Shown: positions 7,901-14,926 of the stretch, piece after piece
Numbering within the stretch: position 1 is the first letter of the stretch
Layout of the letters: the number at the start of each line of letters is the position of its first letter
Assembly: GCA_900766585.1 (NCBI GenBank)
Contig: CAAFVV010000002.1
Coordinates: 1 to 38,316, forward strand
Length of the DNA stretch: 38,316 nt
From: Clostridia bacterium
Lineage (GTDB): Bacteria > Bacillota > Clostridia > Oscillospirales > Acutalibacteraceae
Direction of reading: 5' to 3'
Made by a program: the position numbers and the translations under genes
Notes under the pieces: generated by a model
Database searches by the model: none
Seen by the model: only the letters and a program-made list of their open reading frames with translations
Told to the model about the DNA's origin: nothing

Positions 7901-9967
7901 AACTACGGCACCGTCCTCTCCGCCTATACCGGCGGCGGCATTGTCGGGCAGGTGGGCGAAAACCGCTGGAAAAACAACGGTGCCAAGGCGGATATCCAAA
8001 ACTGCTATAACCGGGGCACGATCGGCGGCGCCGGCGCCTGGGGTCTCGGCGGCATCGTCGGCAGCTACCGTCTCGGCGGTACAGATAAGCAAAACACCAT
8101 CGTCAACTGCTACAATGCCGGCAAGGTGGCGGAACTTGCCGCCTCCGGCGCGGTATACGGCAGCATCTGCGAAACCGGTCTGACCCTCGAAAACGTGTAT
8201 TTCCTCGACACCGTCAACACAAAGGCGGGCGGTGTATTTACCGACAATGGCAGCGACACGGCCGGCACCGTCACCGGAAGTGCCGCCGCAAAATCCGACA
8301 GCAGCATAAAAGCGGATGACTTTGCCGCTGCACTGGGCGCGGCGTTTGCCAACGACACCGACGGCAAAAACGACGGCTATCCCGTGCTGACGGGGCAATA
8401 TGCGCCCGGCGAGGAAGCGCCCGTCCGCGCCGGTCTGGAGATTAAAACGGCTGACGAGCTGAAGGCGTTTGCCGACCGGGTCAACGGCGGCGAGAGCTTC
8501 ACAAACAAGACCGTGATGCTCACCGCCCACATCGACCTGAGCGGGATCGACGACTGGACGCCCATCGGCACCGAACGCAGCCAGTTTAACGGCGTCTTTG
8601 ACGGTCAGGGCTATGTCATCGACAACCTAAGCTCCACAAAGGGCGGCCTGTTCGGCTATGCGCGCCAAAACGCCGTGATCCGCAATGTCGGTGTCGCCAG
8701 CGGCGAGATCAACGTGAAAAACCGCTCGTTTGTCGGCGGCATACTCGGCTACAGCAACGGTGCGGATATCCAAAACTGCTATAACGGCGCGGACGTTTCC
8801 TCCGGCGGCTACGGCGGCTACTGCGGCGGCATTGTCGGCACGGTCCGCGACGGCGGCAGCAGCACCATCAGCGGCTGCTTCAACAGCGGCAGCATCTCCG
8901 GCCACAGCGACATCGGCGGTATCGTGGGGCATCTTGCCACCGACAGCAACGGCACCTCCGTCCATGTCCTCCTCACCGACTGCTACAACCTCGGCACCAT
9001 CACCGCCTTTGAGAGCAATGCGGGCGGCATTGTCGGACGCGTACAGGACGGACACGTCCTCCGCAGCTGCTATAACGCGGGGACGGTCACCGAAAACGCC
9101 GGCGGCTCGGCACGCGACGGCGGCGGCATCCTCGGCCTGATCACCGACGACAACGCGGTCGAGAACTGCTTCTTTGACGCCGCCGTGACCGCAAACGGCA
9201 TAAACCAAAACAGCGGCTTTACCGTGACCCCCAAGACCGCCGAGGAGATGACCTCTCCCGCCTTCGCCGCACTGCTCGGCGGACGGTTCAAGGCGGACCG
9301 TTGCGCCCTGATCAACGGCGGCTATCCTCTTCTGGACTGGCAGAAAACCGAGGACGCCGACGCGATCGACCATGTCAGCGGGCTGATCGCGGCGATCGGC
9401 ACCGTCACTCTTGAAAGCGCCGATGCCGTCAGCGCCGCCCGGAGCGCCTATGACGCGCTGGACGACAGCTTAAAGCCGTATGTGTCCGGCTATGCCGCCC
9501 TTACCGAAGCGGAGGCGGCGCTCGCCGCACTGCAGGCGCTCGCGCAGGCGAAGGCTGCTGCCGTGGCGGAGCTTAGGGGATATAAATCCCTCGACGACTA
9601 CCGCAGCGCACAGCAAAAGGAGCTGACAGCCATTATCGCCGACAGCGAAGCCGCCATTCAGGCGGCGGCGACCGCAGAGGACACGGCAAAGGCTCTCGCC
9701 CTCGCCAAGCAGAGGATGGACGCCGTGAAAACCGACCGGCAGCTGACGGAGGAAGAGGAAGCGAAGGATCCGTCCTCTGACAGCCCCTCCGACGAATCCT
9801 CCGATCCGGCTTCCGGCGGCACCTCTGCCCCCTCCGACAGCACCGATACATCCGTCACGCCTCCGGACACCGGTGCGGACACGAGCGCGGCGCTGTATGC
9901 GCTGCTGCCCGCATGTACGGCGCTTGCCGCGCTGCTCCTGCTCCGAAAAAAGAAAACACTGCAATAA
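4910..9967 (+). CDS. Giant surface protein: GLUG-type repeats, alpha/alpha-toroid (intrinsic-factor-like) domain, sorting signal
   Basis: 1685 residues from ATG 4910, which follows AAGGAG by 9 bases; an in-frame ATG at 4889 lacks a good site. A signal peptide covers about 1-26. Next come GLUG-like beta repeats (about 30-320, recurring GGI.G and CYN.G). The alpha/alpha-toroid domain (about 325-680) carries KATEWHR (about 423), GINGWIWGLIA (about 472) and DITAMAIQALAPYY. A helical segment (685-750) and a Big_3-like Ig domain (754-830, AVTEQPNKTKYYVGDTF) follow. Two more GLUG blocks occupy 834-1163 and 1174-1480, then a helical stretch and an S/D/P-rich linker. The C-terminus is a sorting signal: PPDTG (1651-1655), hydrophobic segment, RKKK. 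The toroid resembles the alpha domain of intrinsic factor/transcobalamin. Being first in a B12-riboswitch operon, its inferred job is cell-wall corrinoid capture. Confidence 0.85.
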   Translation: MNKRILSLLLVAAMAFSWIPSLVFAGETGADLTISSPDDLAAFADSVNGGNTYAGKTVCLDANLDLGGEKCPFTPIGASGTPFKGTFDGGFHVISGLYVNGGANAGLFGYVQNGTVKNVTVQGAVTGTGGTSGSAAGVVGYLNAGQVIDCGSAVTVKAASNAAGIAGYVNGAASVSGCYNAGDITGTIGNIGGVTGCHWRAGEVTDCYNVGTVTGPATVGGISGAHKAASPVLKNCYNAGKVVDSNGSGNNIGAVIGGSRGTNQNCYFLNGSGPDNGKAGVTGTDTLSAADLGSAFTDGDTLPKLAWEDAVSTAKPVRPAFTEATELSAQLAEYIKAAVRSAKAKAGVDGTLLGDADYMAGASSTATDWMAMAMGRFGYFDAADGSYIRLIDDGTGYADYLAAMQAYIEKTYADNGGILHSAKATEWHRAVVAIRALGGDPTAFGSYQGAPIDLIADGSYSSPLKGGPGKQGINGWIWGLIAMDTGMYAVPADAAYPRETFIKEILKMQLTDGVYGSEYGGWVLGGYGKSSDVDITAMAIQALAPYYTDDTVYTYTNEISGKTVSKTVRRCVDEALDVLGSKLNANAGFTSWNTNNVESIAQVVTALCAVGINPTEDTRFITDNGKTLLDGMLAFRLDNGGFCHVANGGWNSMANDQATYALVACWRLENGMRSLYDMRDNRTEEQSAAIKAAADALDALPDPSADGYKASLKSALAAFRAVDKTERRYVGGYAALAAAIDLVGGEAALDTDEPYITAIAVTEQPNKTKYYVGDTFDRTGMVVTAKYSDGSTAAVTDYRVYPTDGLSLNTDTVYIRYGILKTSVAVEVREKMPWDGEGTAEDPFLIRTPDDIVELYRYIAEKSMNTAGVHFALTQDLNLKNIAHWRGIADTSRQGFCGHFDGRGHAIWSMNDDTYNANGFFGKLGDGALVENLTIASGKIGSSTGQSIGGIAGIIAEKSAVTIRNCRSYASVTGCFGIGGIVGIVENGASLTVERCTNYGTVLSAYTGGGIVGQVGENRWKNNGAKADIQNCYNRGTIGGAGAWGLGGIVGSYRLGGTDKQNTIVNCYNAGKVAELAASGAVYGSICETGLTLENVYFLDTVNTKAGGVFTDNGSDTAGTVTGSAAAKSDSSIKADDFAAALGAAFANDTDGKNDGYPVLTGQYAPGEEAPVRAGLEIKTADELKAFADRVNGGESFTNKTVMLTAHIDLSGIDDWTPIGTERSQFNGVFDGQGYVIDNLSSTKGGLFGYARQNAVIRNVGVASGEINVKNRSFVGGILGYSNGADIQNCYNGADVSSGGYGGYCGGIVGTVRDGGSSTISGCFNSGSISGHSDIGGIVGHLATDSNGTSVHVLLTDCYNLGTITAFESNAGGIVGRVQDGHVLRSCYNAGTVTENAGGSARDGGGILGLITDDNAVENCFFDAAVTANGINQNSGFTVTPKTAEEMTSPAFAALLGGRFKADRCALINGGYPLLDWQKTEDADAIDHVSGLIAAIGTVTLESADAVSAARSAYDALDDSLKPYVSGYAALTEAEAALAALQALAQAKAAAVAELRGYKSLDDYRSAQQKELTAIIADSEAAIQAAATAEDTAKALALAKQRMDAVKTDRQLTEEEEAKDPSSDSPSDESSDPASGGTSAPSDSTDTSVTPPDTGADTSAALYALLPACTALAALLLLRKKKTLQ

Positions 9968-10003
9968 AGCGCAGACAACGGATGCGGCAGCCGCCGTGTC
10001 CGC

Positions 10004-10030
10004 AGCCTGACCGGAAAATTCGGTCAGGCT
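10004..10030 (+). other. Intercistronic stem-loop
   Basis: AGCCTGACCG (10004-10013), loop GAAAATT, CGGTCAGGCT (10021-10030): a perfect 10-bp stem with no T-run, lying between the stop of the giant protein and the next gene. It is more likely an mRNA-stabilising or processing element than a terminator. Confidence 0.5.
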
Positions 10031-10054
10031 ATGTCTGTATGAAAGGGAGCATTC

Positions 10055-11569
10055 ATGAAAGCCCAAAAACACATCAGCCTGTTTCTCTGCGCCGTGCTGT
10101 TTTTCCTCATGCTGTGTCCGACCGCCCTGCCGGTCGGCGCGGCGGCGGGACCGTCTCTGACCACCACGCTCAGCGACGGGCAGCTGCAGCGCGGCAGCAA
10201 AAAAACCTTTGACGTGTGGGCGCGCAATGCCGCCGGCGAGAAGATCAAAGCCACCGTAAAGCTCAACGGGCAGAAGCTCTCTCCCACCTGGGACGACAGC
10301 GAAAAGGCAAGCTATACGCTGGTCTTCACCAAGGAGGGCGACAACACGGTCACGGTCTCTGCCTCCTCTGACGGCGGCAGGCGGAAAACGCTCACCTATC
10401 ATATTACCTATAAAAAGGCACAGGCGGGCGAAGCCATCGGCGCTGCCGTCTGGAGCGTCGAGCTGTTTACGATCGGCTGCGGATACCTCATCCCGCCCAC
10501 CGCGCTGCCGATTTACGAGGGCGAGACCGCCGCTGAGCAGCTTGTGCGGCTTTTGCACGAAAACGGCTACGTCGGCTATTACGGCGGCACGGTGAAATCC
10601 TCCTTCTATCTCGCCTATATCGCCGACGGAACAACGCAGAACGCCAAGTACAACAGCTATCAGAAAAGCGGCACGCCCGCTCATCCCCAAAAGCTTAATC
10701 TCACCCCCCGTATCCCCGCCCTGCTCCTGCCGCACCTGCGGGACACCATGACCTTTTTTGACCCGGAGGACTATCAGAAAAACTGGGCAGGCTATCTCGG
10801 CGAATTTGCCTTTACCAACGGCTCGGGCTGGATGTATGCAGTCAACCGCATCTTCCCGAACGTCGGCTTTGCGGACACCTATCTGTCCGACGGCGACGTG
10901 GTCAGGGTGCAGTTCACCCTGGGCTACGGCGCCGACATCGGCGGCTTCGGCGCCATGGGCACGGAGATCCCCGATGTCGACACGCAGCCCGAGGCGGGCT
11001 ATTTTGCGGTCGCGGATAAGAACGCTCTGAGCCGGGCAATCTGCCGGATGCTGACCTCTCCCTATAAGGACAGAGCCAACGTCCGGGCGGCATACCGGGA
11101 GGCCTTGGCGGCGATGTCCGCACTGGATGCCGGGCAAAGCCGGGTCGACGCGGCGGCTGCCGCCCTGACTGCGGCGCTGAACCATCCGGACAGCGCCGCA
11201 GTCGGCAGCACCTCTGCGGGAAGCGGCAGCTCTGCCCGCCGCACGACCTCACCCGCCGGATCGCCCGACAAAGTGACCGATGCCCCCTCCGCCGTCTCGG
11301 AAGACAGCGGAAAAACGGCGGCGCCTACCTCCGGTTCGTCTGCCGCTGCACCGGCGGACGAGCCGCAAGGCAGCGGCACACAGACGGCGGACGACAGCCG
11401 CACGGAGCCCGCTCCCTCTGCCGATTCACCGGCAGGGGAGGAGGACACAAGCGGCGGGCAAAGCGGCGGCTTTCCGGCGGCAGCCCTTGTGATCCCGGCG
11501 GCGCTGCTGATTCCGGCGGCGGCGCTGGCTGCGGTGTTGATCAGGCGGCGCGCCGGAAAACACAACTGA
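10055..11569 (+). CDS. Exported DUF4430 (transcobalamin beta-like) protein with membrane anchor
   Basis: 504 residues; ATG after AAGGGAG. A signal peptide (about 1-29, ending VGAAA) precedes an Ig-like beta domain (about 30-115). A DUF4430 domain then occupies about 120-300; its hallmark is GSGWMYAVNRIFPNVGF at 255-271, followed by LSDGDVVRVQFTLGYGADIGG. DUF4430 is the bacterial relative of the C-terminal beta domain of intrinsic factor and transcobalamin, which closes over B12. A short helical stretch (about 325-375) is followed by a long S/T/P/G-rich spacer, a C-terminal hydrophobic helix and the tail RRRAGKHN, so the protein is tethered to the membrane and reaches outward through the spacer. 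It sits between two toroid-domain genes and is likely their partner. Ligand binding is inferred, not shown. Confidence 0.85.
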   Translation: MKAQKHISLFLCAVLFFLMLCPTALPVGAAAGPSLTTTLSDGQLQRGSKKTFDVWARNAAGEKIKATVKLNGQKLSPTWDDSEKASYTLVFTKEGDNTVTVSASSDGGRRKTLTYHITYKKAQAGEAIGAAVWSVELFTIGCGYLIPPTALPIYEGETAAEQLVRLLHENGYVGYYGGTVKSSFYLAYIADGTTQNAKYNSYQKSGTPAHPQKLNLTPRIPALLLPHLRDTMTFFDPEDYQKNWAGYLGEFAFTNGSGWMYAVNRIFPNVGFADTYLSDGDVVRVQFTLGYGADIGGFGAMGTEIPDVDTQPEAGYFAVADKNALSRAICRMLTSPYKDRANVRAAYREALAAMSALDAGQSRVDAAAAALTAALNHPDSAAVGSTSAGSGSSARRTTSPAGSPDKVTDAPSAVSEDSGKTAAPTSGSSAAAPADEPQGSGTQTADDSRTEPAPSADSPAGEEDTSGGQSGGFPAAALVIPAALLIPAAALAAVLIRRRAGKHN

Positions 11570-11591
11570 GGATAAAAAGGCAGGCATACTC

Positions 11592-13469
11592 ATGGGAAAA
11601 CGGATCATCAGCCTATGGCTCTGTGCGGCCGCTTTGGCAAGCCTCCTGTGCGGCTTTGCGGCGGCGCAGGAGGCGGACAGCACTTCGCCCGATGTGCTGT
11701 CCGTCGCGGCGGACATTATCGCCTGGAAAAAGCAGGACGTTGGCACCAACCCGGACGGCTTTCTCCTCAACGACACCTTTCTCGCGCTCGCCGGCACGAC
11801 ACCGGGAGACTGGTTTCCGATCGGGCTGGGCAGACTGGGCGTGGCGGATAACTATGCGGGCTATCTCGCCGTGATCAAGGATCAGATCGAGGAGCGCTAC
11901 CGCCAGCCGGGCAAGCTAAGTGCCGCCAAAGCCACCGAATGGCACCGCATCGCCCTTGCCGTTTCCGCCATGGGCGGCGACCCGACCTGCATCGGCACGG
12001 ACGAAAACGGCAATCCGATCAATCTGATCGCCGACGGCACCTATGACCGCGGAAAGACCACGCCGCTCGGCAGGCAGGGAATCAACGGGTGGATCTGGGG
12101 GCTTATCGCCCTCGACAGCAAGCGGTATGCGGTGCCGGACGGCGCCGCCTATACCCGCGATGACATCATCACGGAGATTCTGCGCCAGCAGCTGACAGAC
12201 GGCGGCTTTGCCCTGAGCGGAGCAACTGCCGACGCCGATATCACGGCGATGGCGCTGCAGGCGCTCGCCCCCTACTATAACAGCGAGACGCACTACACCT
12301 ACATCCGGCGGGTCACCAAAGAGGAGACGACTGCCACCGTCGCGCAGGTCATTGAGGAGGCGCTCACCTGTCTCTCCGCCCAGCAGCTCGACACGGGCGA
12401 TTTTGCCAGCTGGGGCACCGAAAATGTTGAGAGCACCGACCAGGTGGTTGTCGCCCTGTGCTGTCTCGGGATCGACCCCCTGACAGATGAGCGCTTTATC
12501 AAAAACGGCTGCACCCTGCTGGACGGCATCCTCAAATACCGCATGAAGGACGGCGGATTCGTCCATTCCTTCACCTATGATCCGGATAACCCCACCTCTC
12601 TGCCGGACAAATCGAACACGATGGCAAGCGAGCAGACGCTGTACACCATGGCGGCGCTCTGGCGGCAGCAGGAGGGTATGCGGACGCTGTATGACTTCCG
12701 CAGCGAGCAGAGCCGCGCGCTGAAAATCCGGATTGCCGACCTCAAGACCCGTATAGGCGCTGTCACCCCCTCAACAAAGACAGAGGAGCTGAACGCTCTG
12801 CTCACCGCCTATTATTCCCTGCCCGCAGACGAGCGGAGCTATGTGAGCAGCTATCGGCAGCTGTCCAAGGCGGCGTCAGCGCGCGGCATCGACATCGCCG
12901 GGATCGCGGATGCGACGCCGGTGCGGGAAAGCCCGAGGGACGATGAGGACGACACCGTTTTGCTCTGCTTCACCGCCTCCGACCGCGCAGCGGCGGACAG
13001 TCTGCCGACGCCGCTGTCCACCGAGCAATATGTGCTCGTCACCTCCCTGCTCGACAAGCTCCGCCAGGCGGAGGACTTTGAGGGAAAAGCCGCCTATCTT
13101 AAAAAGCTCACTGCCGCCAAGGCGGAGATCACGGCGCTGCAGGCAGAGATCGACGCCATCAACGCCGAGATCCGGGAAAAGCTGTATCCGTTTGACAGTA
13201 TGCGCATCACTGACAAAAGAACCGTGGATGACATCGTCCGGCGCTACACGGCACTGAGCAGCTACGACCGGCAGAAGATCGAGCGCTATGAGGATGTCGT
13301 CAAGACCAAGACGCAGATCGACAATACCCTGCGGGGCATCGTCATTGCCGCCGTTTTGTGTGTGCTGGCGGGTGTGATCACCGTGCTGCTGATTCGGCAC
13401 ATCCGGATCCGGCGGCGGAAAAAGGAAGCGGACATGGAGGCGCTGGCGGCGCTCTACCGCGACGAGTAG
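11592..13469 (+). CDS. Membrane-anchored alpha/alpha-toroid protein (intrinsic-factor alpha-like)
   Basis: 625 residues. A signal peptide (about 1-26) leads into a toroid domain (about 35-375) clearly paralogous to residues 325-680 of the giant protein: shared KATEWHR (113-119), GINGWIWGLIAL (about 163), DITAMALQALAPYY, ENVEST/SDQVV and GMRTLYDF. After a helical linker comes a coiled coil (about 485-560, AKAEITALQAEIDAINAEI). A single transmembrane helix (about 583-603) ends in a basic cytoplasmic tail HIRIRRRKKEAD. It lacks the GLUG blocks and the sorting motif of the first paralogue, so it is probably the membrane-proximal alpha partner. The ribosome binding site (AAAGGCAGG) is only fair. 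It lies 22 bp after the DUF4430 gene and 24 bp before a second one. Confidence 0.85.
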   Translation: MGKRIISLWLCAAALASLLCGFAAAQEADSTSPDVLSVAADIIAWKKQDVGTNPDGFLLNDTFLALAGTTPGDWFPIGLGRLGVADNYAGYLAVIKDQIEERYRQPGKLSAAKATEWHRIALAVSAMGGDPTCIGTDENGNPINLIADGTYDRGKTTPLGRQGINGWIWGLIALDSKRYAVPDGAAYTRDDIITEILRQQLTDGGFALSGATADADITAMALQALAPYYNSETHYTYIRRVTKEETTATVAQVIEEALTCLSAQQLDTGDFASWGTENVESTDQVVVALCCLGIDPLTDERFIKNGCTLLDGILKYRMKDGGFVHSFTYDPDNPTSLPDKSNTMASEQTLYTMAALWRQQEGMRTLYDFRSEQSRALKIRIADLKTRIGAVTPSTKTEELNALLTAYYSLPADERSYVSSYRQLSKAASARGIDIAGIADATPVRESPRDDEDDTVLLCFTASDRAAADSLPTPLSTEQYVLVTSLLDKLRQAEDFEGKAAYLKKLTAAKAEITALQAEIDAINAEIREKLYPFDSMRITDKRTVDDIVRRYTALSSYDRQKIERYEDVVKTKTQIDNTLRGIVIAAVLCVLAGVITVLLIRHIRIRRRKKEADMEALAALYRDE

Positions 13470-13493
13470 ACCAAGAGGGAGGGGAGAAGCCGG

Positions 13494-14048
13494 ATGAAAA
13501 AGGATATTCTTGCCGTATGCGCCGTGATCCTGATCCTTGCGGTCGTGATCAACGGTACGCATATTCAGTCGGTCGACGAATATTACCTCACCCATATCGA
13601 CGACATCACCCCCGAGAGCGAAACGGTGAAGATCAGCATCCGCTGCGACACGGTTCTGTTAAACTACGCCGATCTGGATCCCGCTCTGCAGTCTGAGGAA
13701 TTTGTCCCGCCCGACGGGGTCATTCTGCCCGAGACGGAATATGTGCTGCGCGAGGGCGACACCGTTTTCGATATTCTGGACAGAGCTGTGCGGTATAACA
13801 AGATCCAGATGGAGTTTCAGGGCGCCGACAAAAACAGCTACGGCAGCGTCTATGTGCGGGGGATTCACTACCTCTACGAATTCTCCTGCGGGCCGCTCTC
13901 CGGCTGGATGTACCGGGTGGACGGCGAGTTTCCCAACTACGGCTGCTCCAAATACATCCTGCATGACGGTCAGGTCATCGAATGGGTATACACCTGCAGC
14001 CTCGGCAGCGACGTAGGCTGCGTATGGATCGGGGAGGAGTCCGCATGA
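13494..14048 (+). CDS. Small membrane-anchored DUF4430 protein (transcobalamin beta-like)
   Basis: 184 residues after a GGGAGGGGAG ribosome binding site. The N-terminal hydrophobic helix (about 4-21) has no obvious cleavage site and probably remains as an anchor. The DUF4430 domain fills about 75-175, with REGDTVFDILDRAVRY, then GPLSGWMYRVDGEFPNYGC (SGWMY at 136-140) and LHDGQVIEWVYTCSLGSDVG. Two cysteines (in NYGC and YTCS) could pair on the outside. It is the fourth exported protein of the operon, forming with the preceding toroid protein a second, smaller alpha/beta pair. Its stop overlaps the ecfT start (ATGA), tying it translationally to the importer. Corrinoid binding is inferred. Confidence 0.85.
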   Translation: MKKDILAVCAVILILAVVINGTHIQSVDEYYLTHIDDITPESETVKISIRCDTVLLNYADLDPALQSEEFVPPDGVILPETEYVLREGDTVFDILDRAVRYNKIQMEFQGADKNSYGSVYVRGIHYLYEFSCGPLSGWMYRVDGEFPNYGCSKYILHDGQVIEWVYTCSLGSDVGCVWIGEESA

Positions 14049-14926
14049 AAGCGTTTGGCAGCTATCATCCGTTTGTGCTGATGAGCTATTTTCTGTCGGT
14101 GCTGCTTGTGGCGATGTTTGCCGCCAACCCGGTGCTGCAGCTTTCGGCGCTGCTCGGCGGCTGCGCATTTGCCGTCATGCTGACCAAAAGCCGCGAGCGG
14201 CTGTCCGATCTGAGCTTTTATGTCCCGATGTTCCTGATGGTGGCGATCACCAACCCCCTGTTTTCCCACAACGGCGTCACCCCGCTGTTTTTCTTAAACG
14301 GCAACCCCGTGACGCGCGAGGCGTTTATTTACGGCATCGCCATCGCCGTCACCGCCATCGGCGTCATGCTGTGGTGCAAGTGCTGTTCCGCCGTGATGAC
14401 GAGTGATAAATTCCTGTTTCTCTTCGGCAGGGTCGTCCCGAAGCTCGCGCTCGTTCTGTCGATGGCGCTGCGGTTTATCCCGCAGTTTAAGCGGCAGATG
14501 AAGCGGGTGAGCATGGCGCAGAAGGCGATGGGGCTGTATTCCTCCGCCAGCTACGCCGACCGAGTCCGCAGCGCCGCGCGGGTGTTCACGGCGATGATCT
14601 CATGGGCGCTCGAAAATTCTCTGGAGACCGCCAACGCCATGAAAGCGCGCGGCTACGGCCTTAAAGGGCGGAGCCACTTCGCCCTGTTCCGCTTTCACCG
14701 GCAGGATGGCTTCTTGCTCGCCGTCTGCGCGGGGCTGCTCGCCGTCACTCTGGCGGGCCTTATGTCGTCCGCTCTCCGCTTTTCCTATTACCCGCGCATC
14801 AGCGCACTGCCGCTGTCCCCTCTCGCCGTATCCGTCTATCTCGCCTTCGGCGTTTTATCATTCTGTCCGTTTTTCATTGAAGTCAGGGAGGCTCTTGTAT
14901 GGAAATACTGCGTATCGAAGATCTGA
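14045..14926 (+). CDS. ecfT: ECF transporter transmembrane coupling protein EcfT
   Basis: 293 residues from ATG 14045, preceded by GGGGAGGAG and overlapping the upstream stop by four bases; a longer frame from 13982 has no site and gives an implausible basic N-terminus. Hydrophobic helices lie at about 10-45, 55-75, 95-115 and 225-285. The cytoplasmic coupling helices contain RFIPQFKRQMKRVSMAQKAMG (about 142 onward) and the diagnostic ANAMKARGYG (ARG at 201-203). This matches the EcfT/CbiQ family, which transmits ATPase motion to the S component. Placement between B12-capture proteins and an ECF ATPase/S pair indicates a dedicated module. Confidence 0.9.
   Translation: MKAFGSYHPFVLMSYFLSVLLVAMFAANPVLQLSALLGGCAFAVMLTKSRERLSDLSFYVPMFLMVAITNPLFSHNGVTPLFFLNGNPVTREAFIYGIAIAVTAIGVMLWCKCCSAVMTSDKFLFLFGRVVPKLALVLSMALRFIPQFKRQMKRVSMAQKAMGLYSSASYADRVRSAARVFTAMISWALENSLETANAMKARGYGLKGRSHFALFRFHRQDGFLLAVCAGLLAVTLAGLMSSALRFSYYPRISALPLSPLAVSVYLAFGVLSFCPFFIEVREALVWKYCVSKI

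Noticed and set aside
5380..9180. Tandem DNA repeats or CRISPR-like periodicity in the giant gene
   Set aside because: The recurring GGCGGCATTGTCGGC and TGCTATAA(C) strings are codons of GLUG-type protein repeats with irregular spacing, not DNA direct repeats with spacers.
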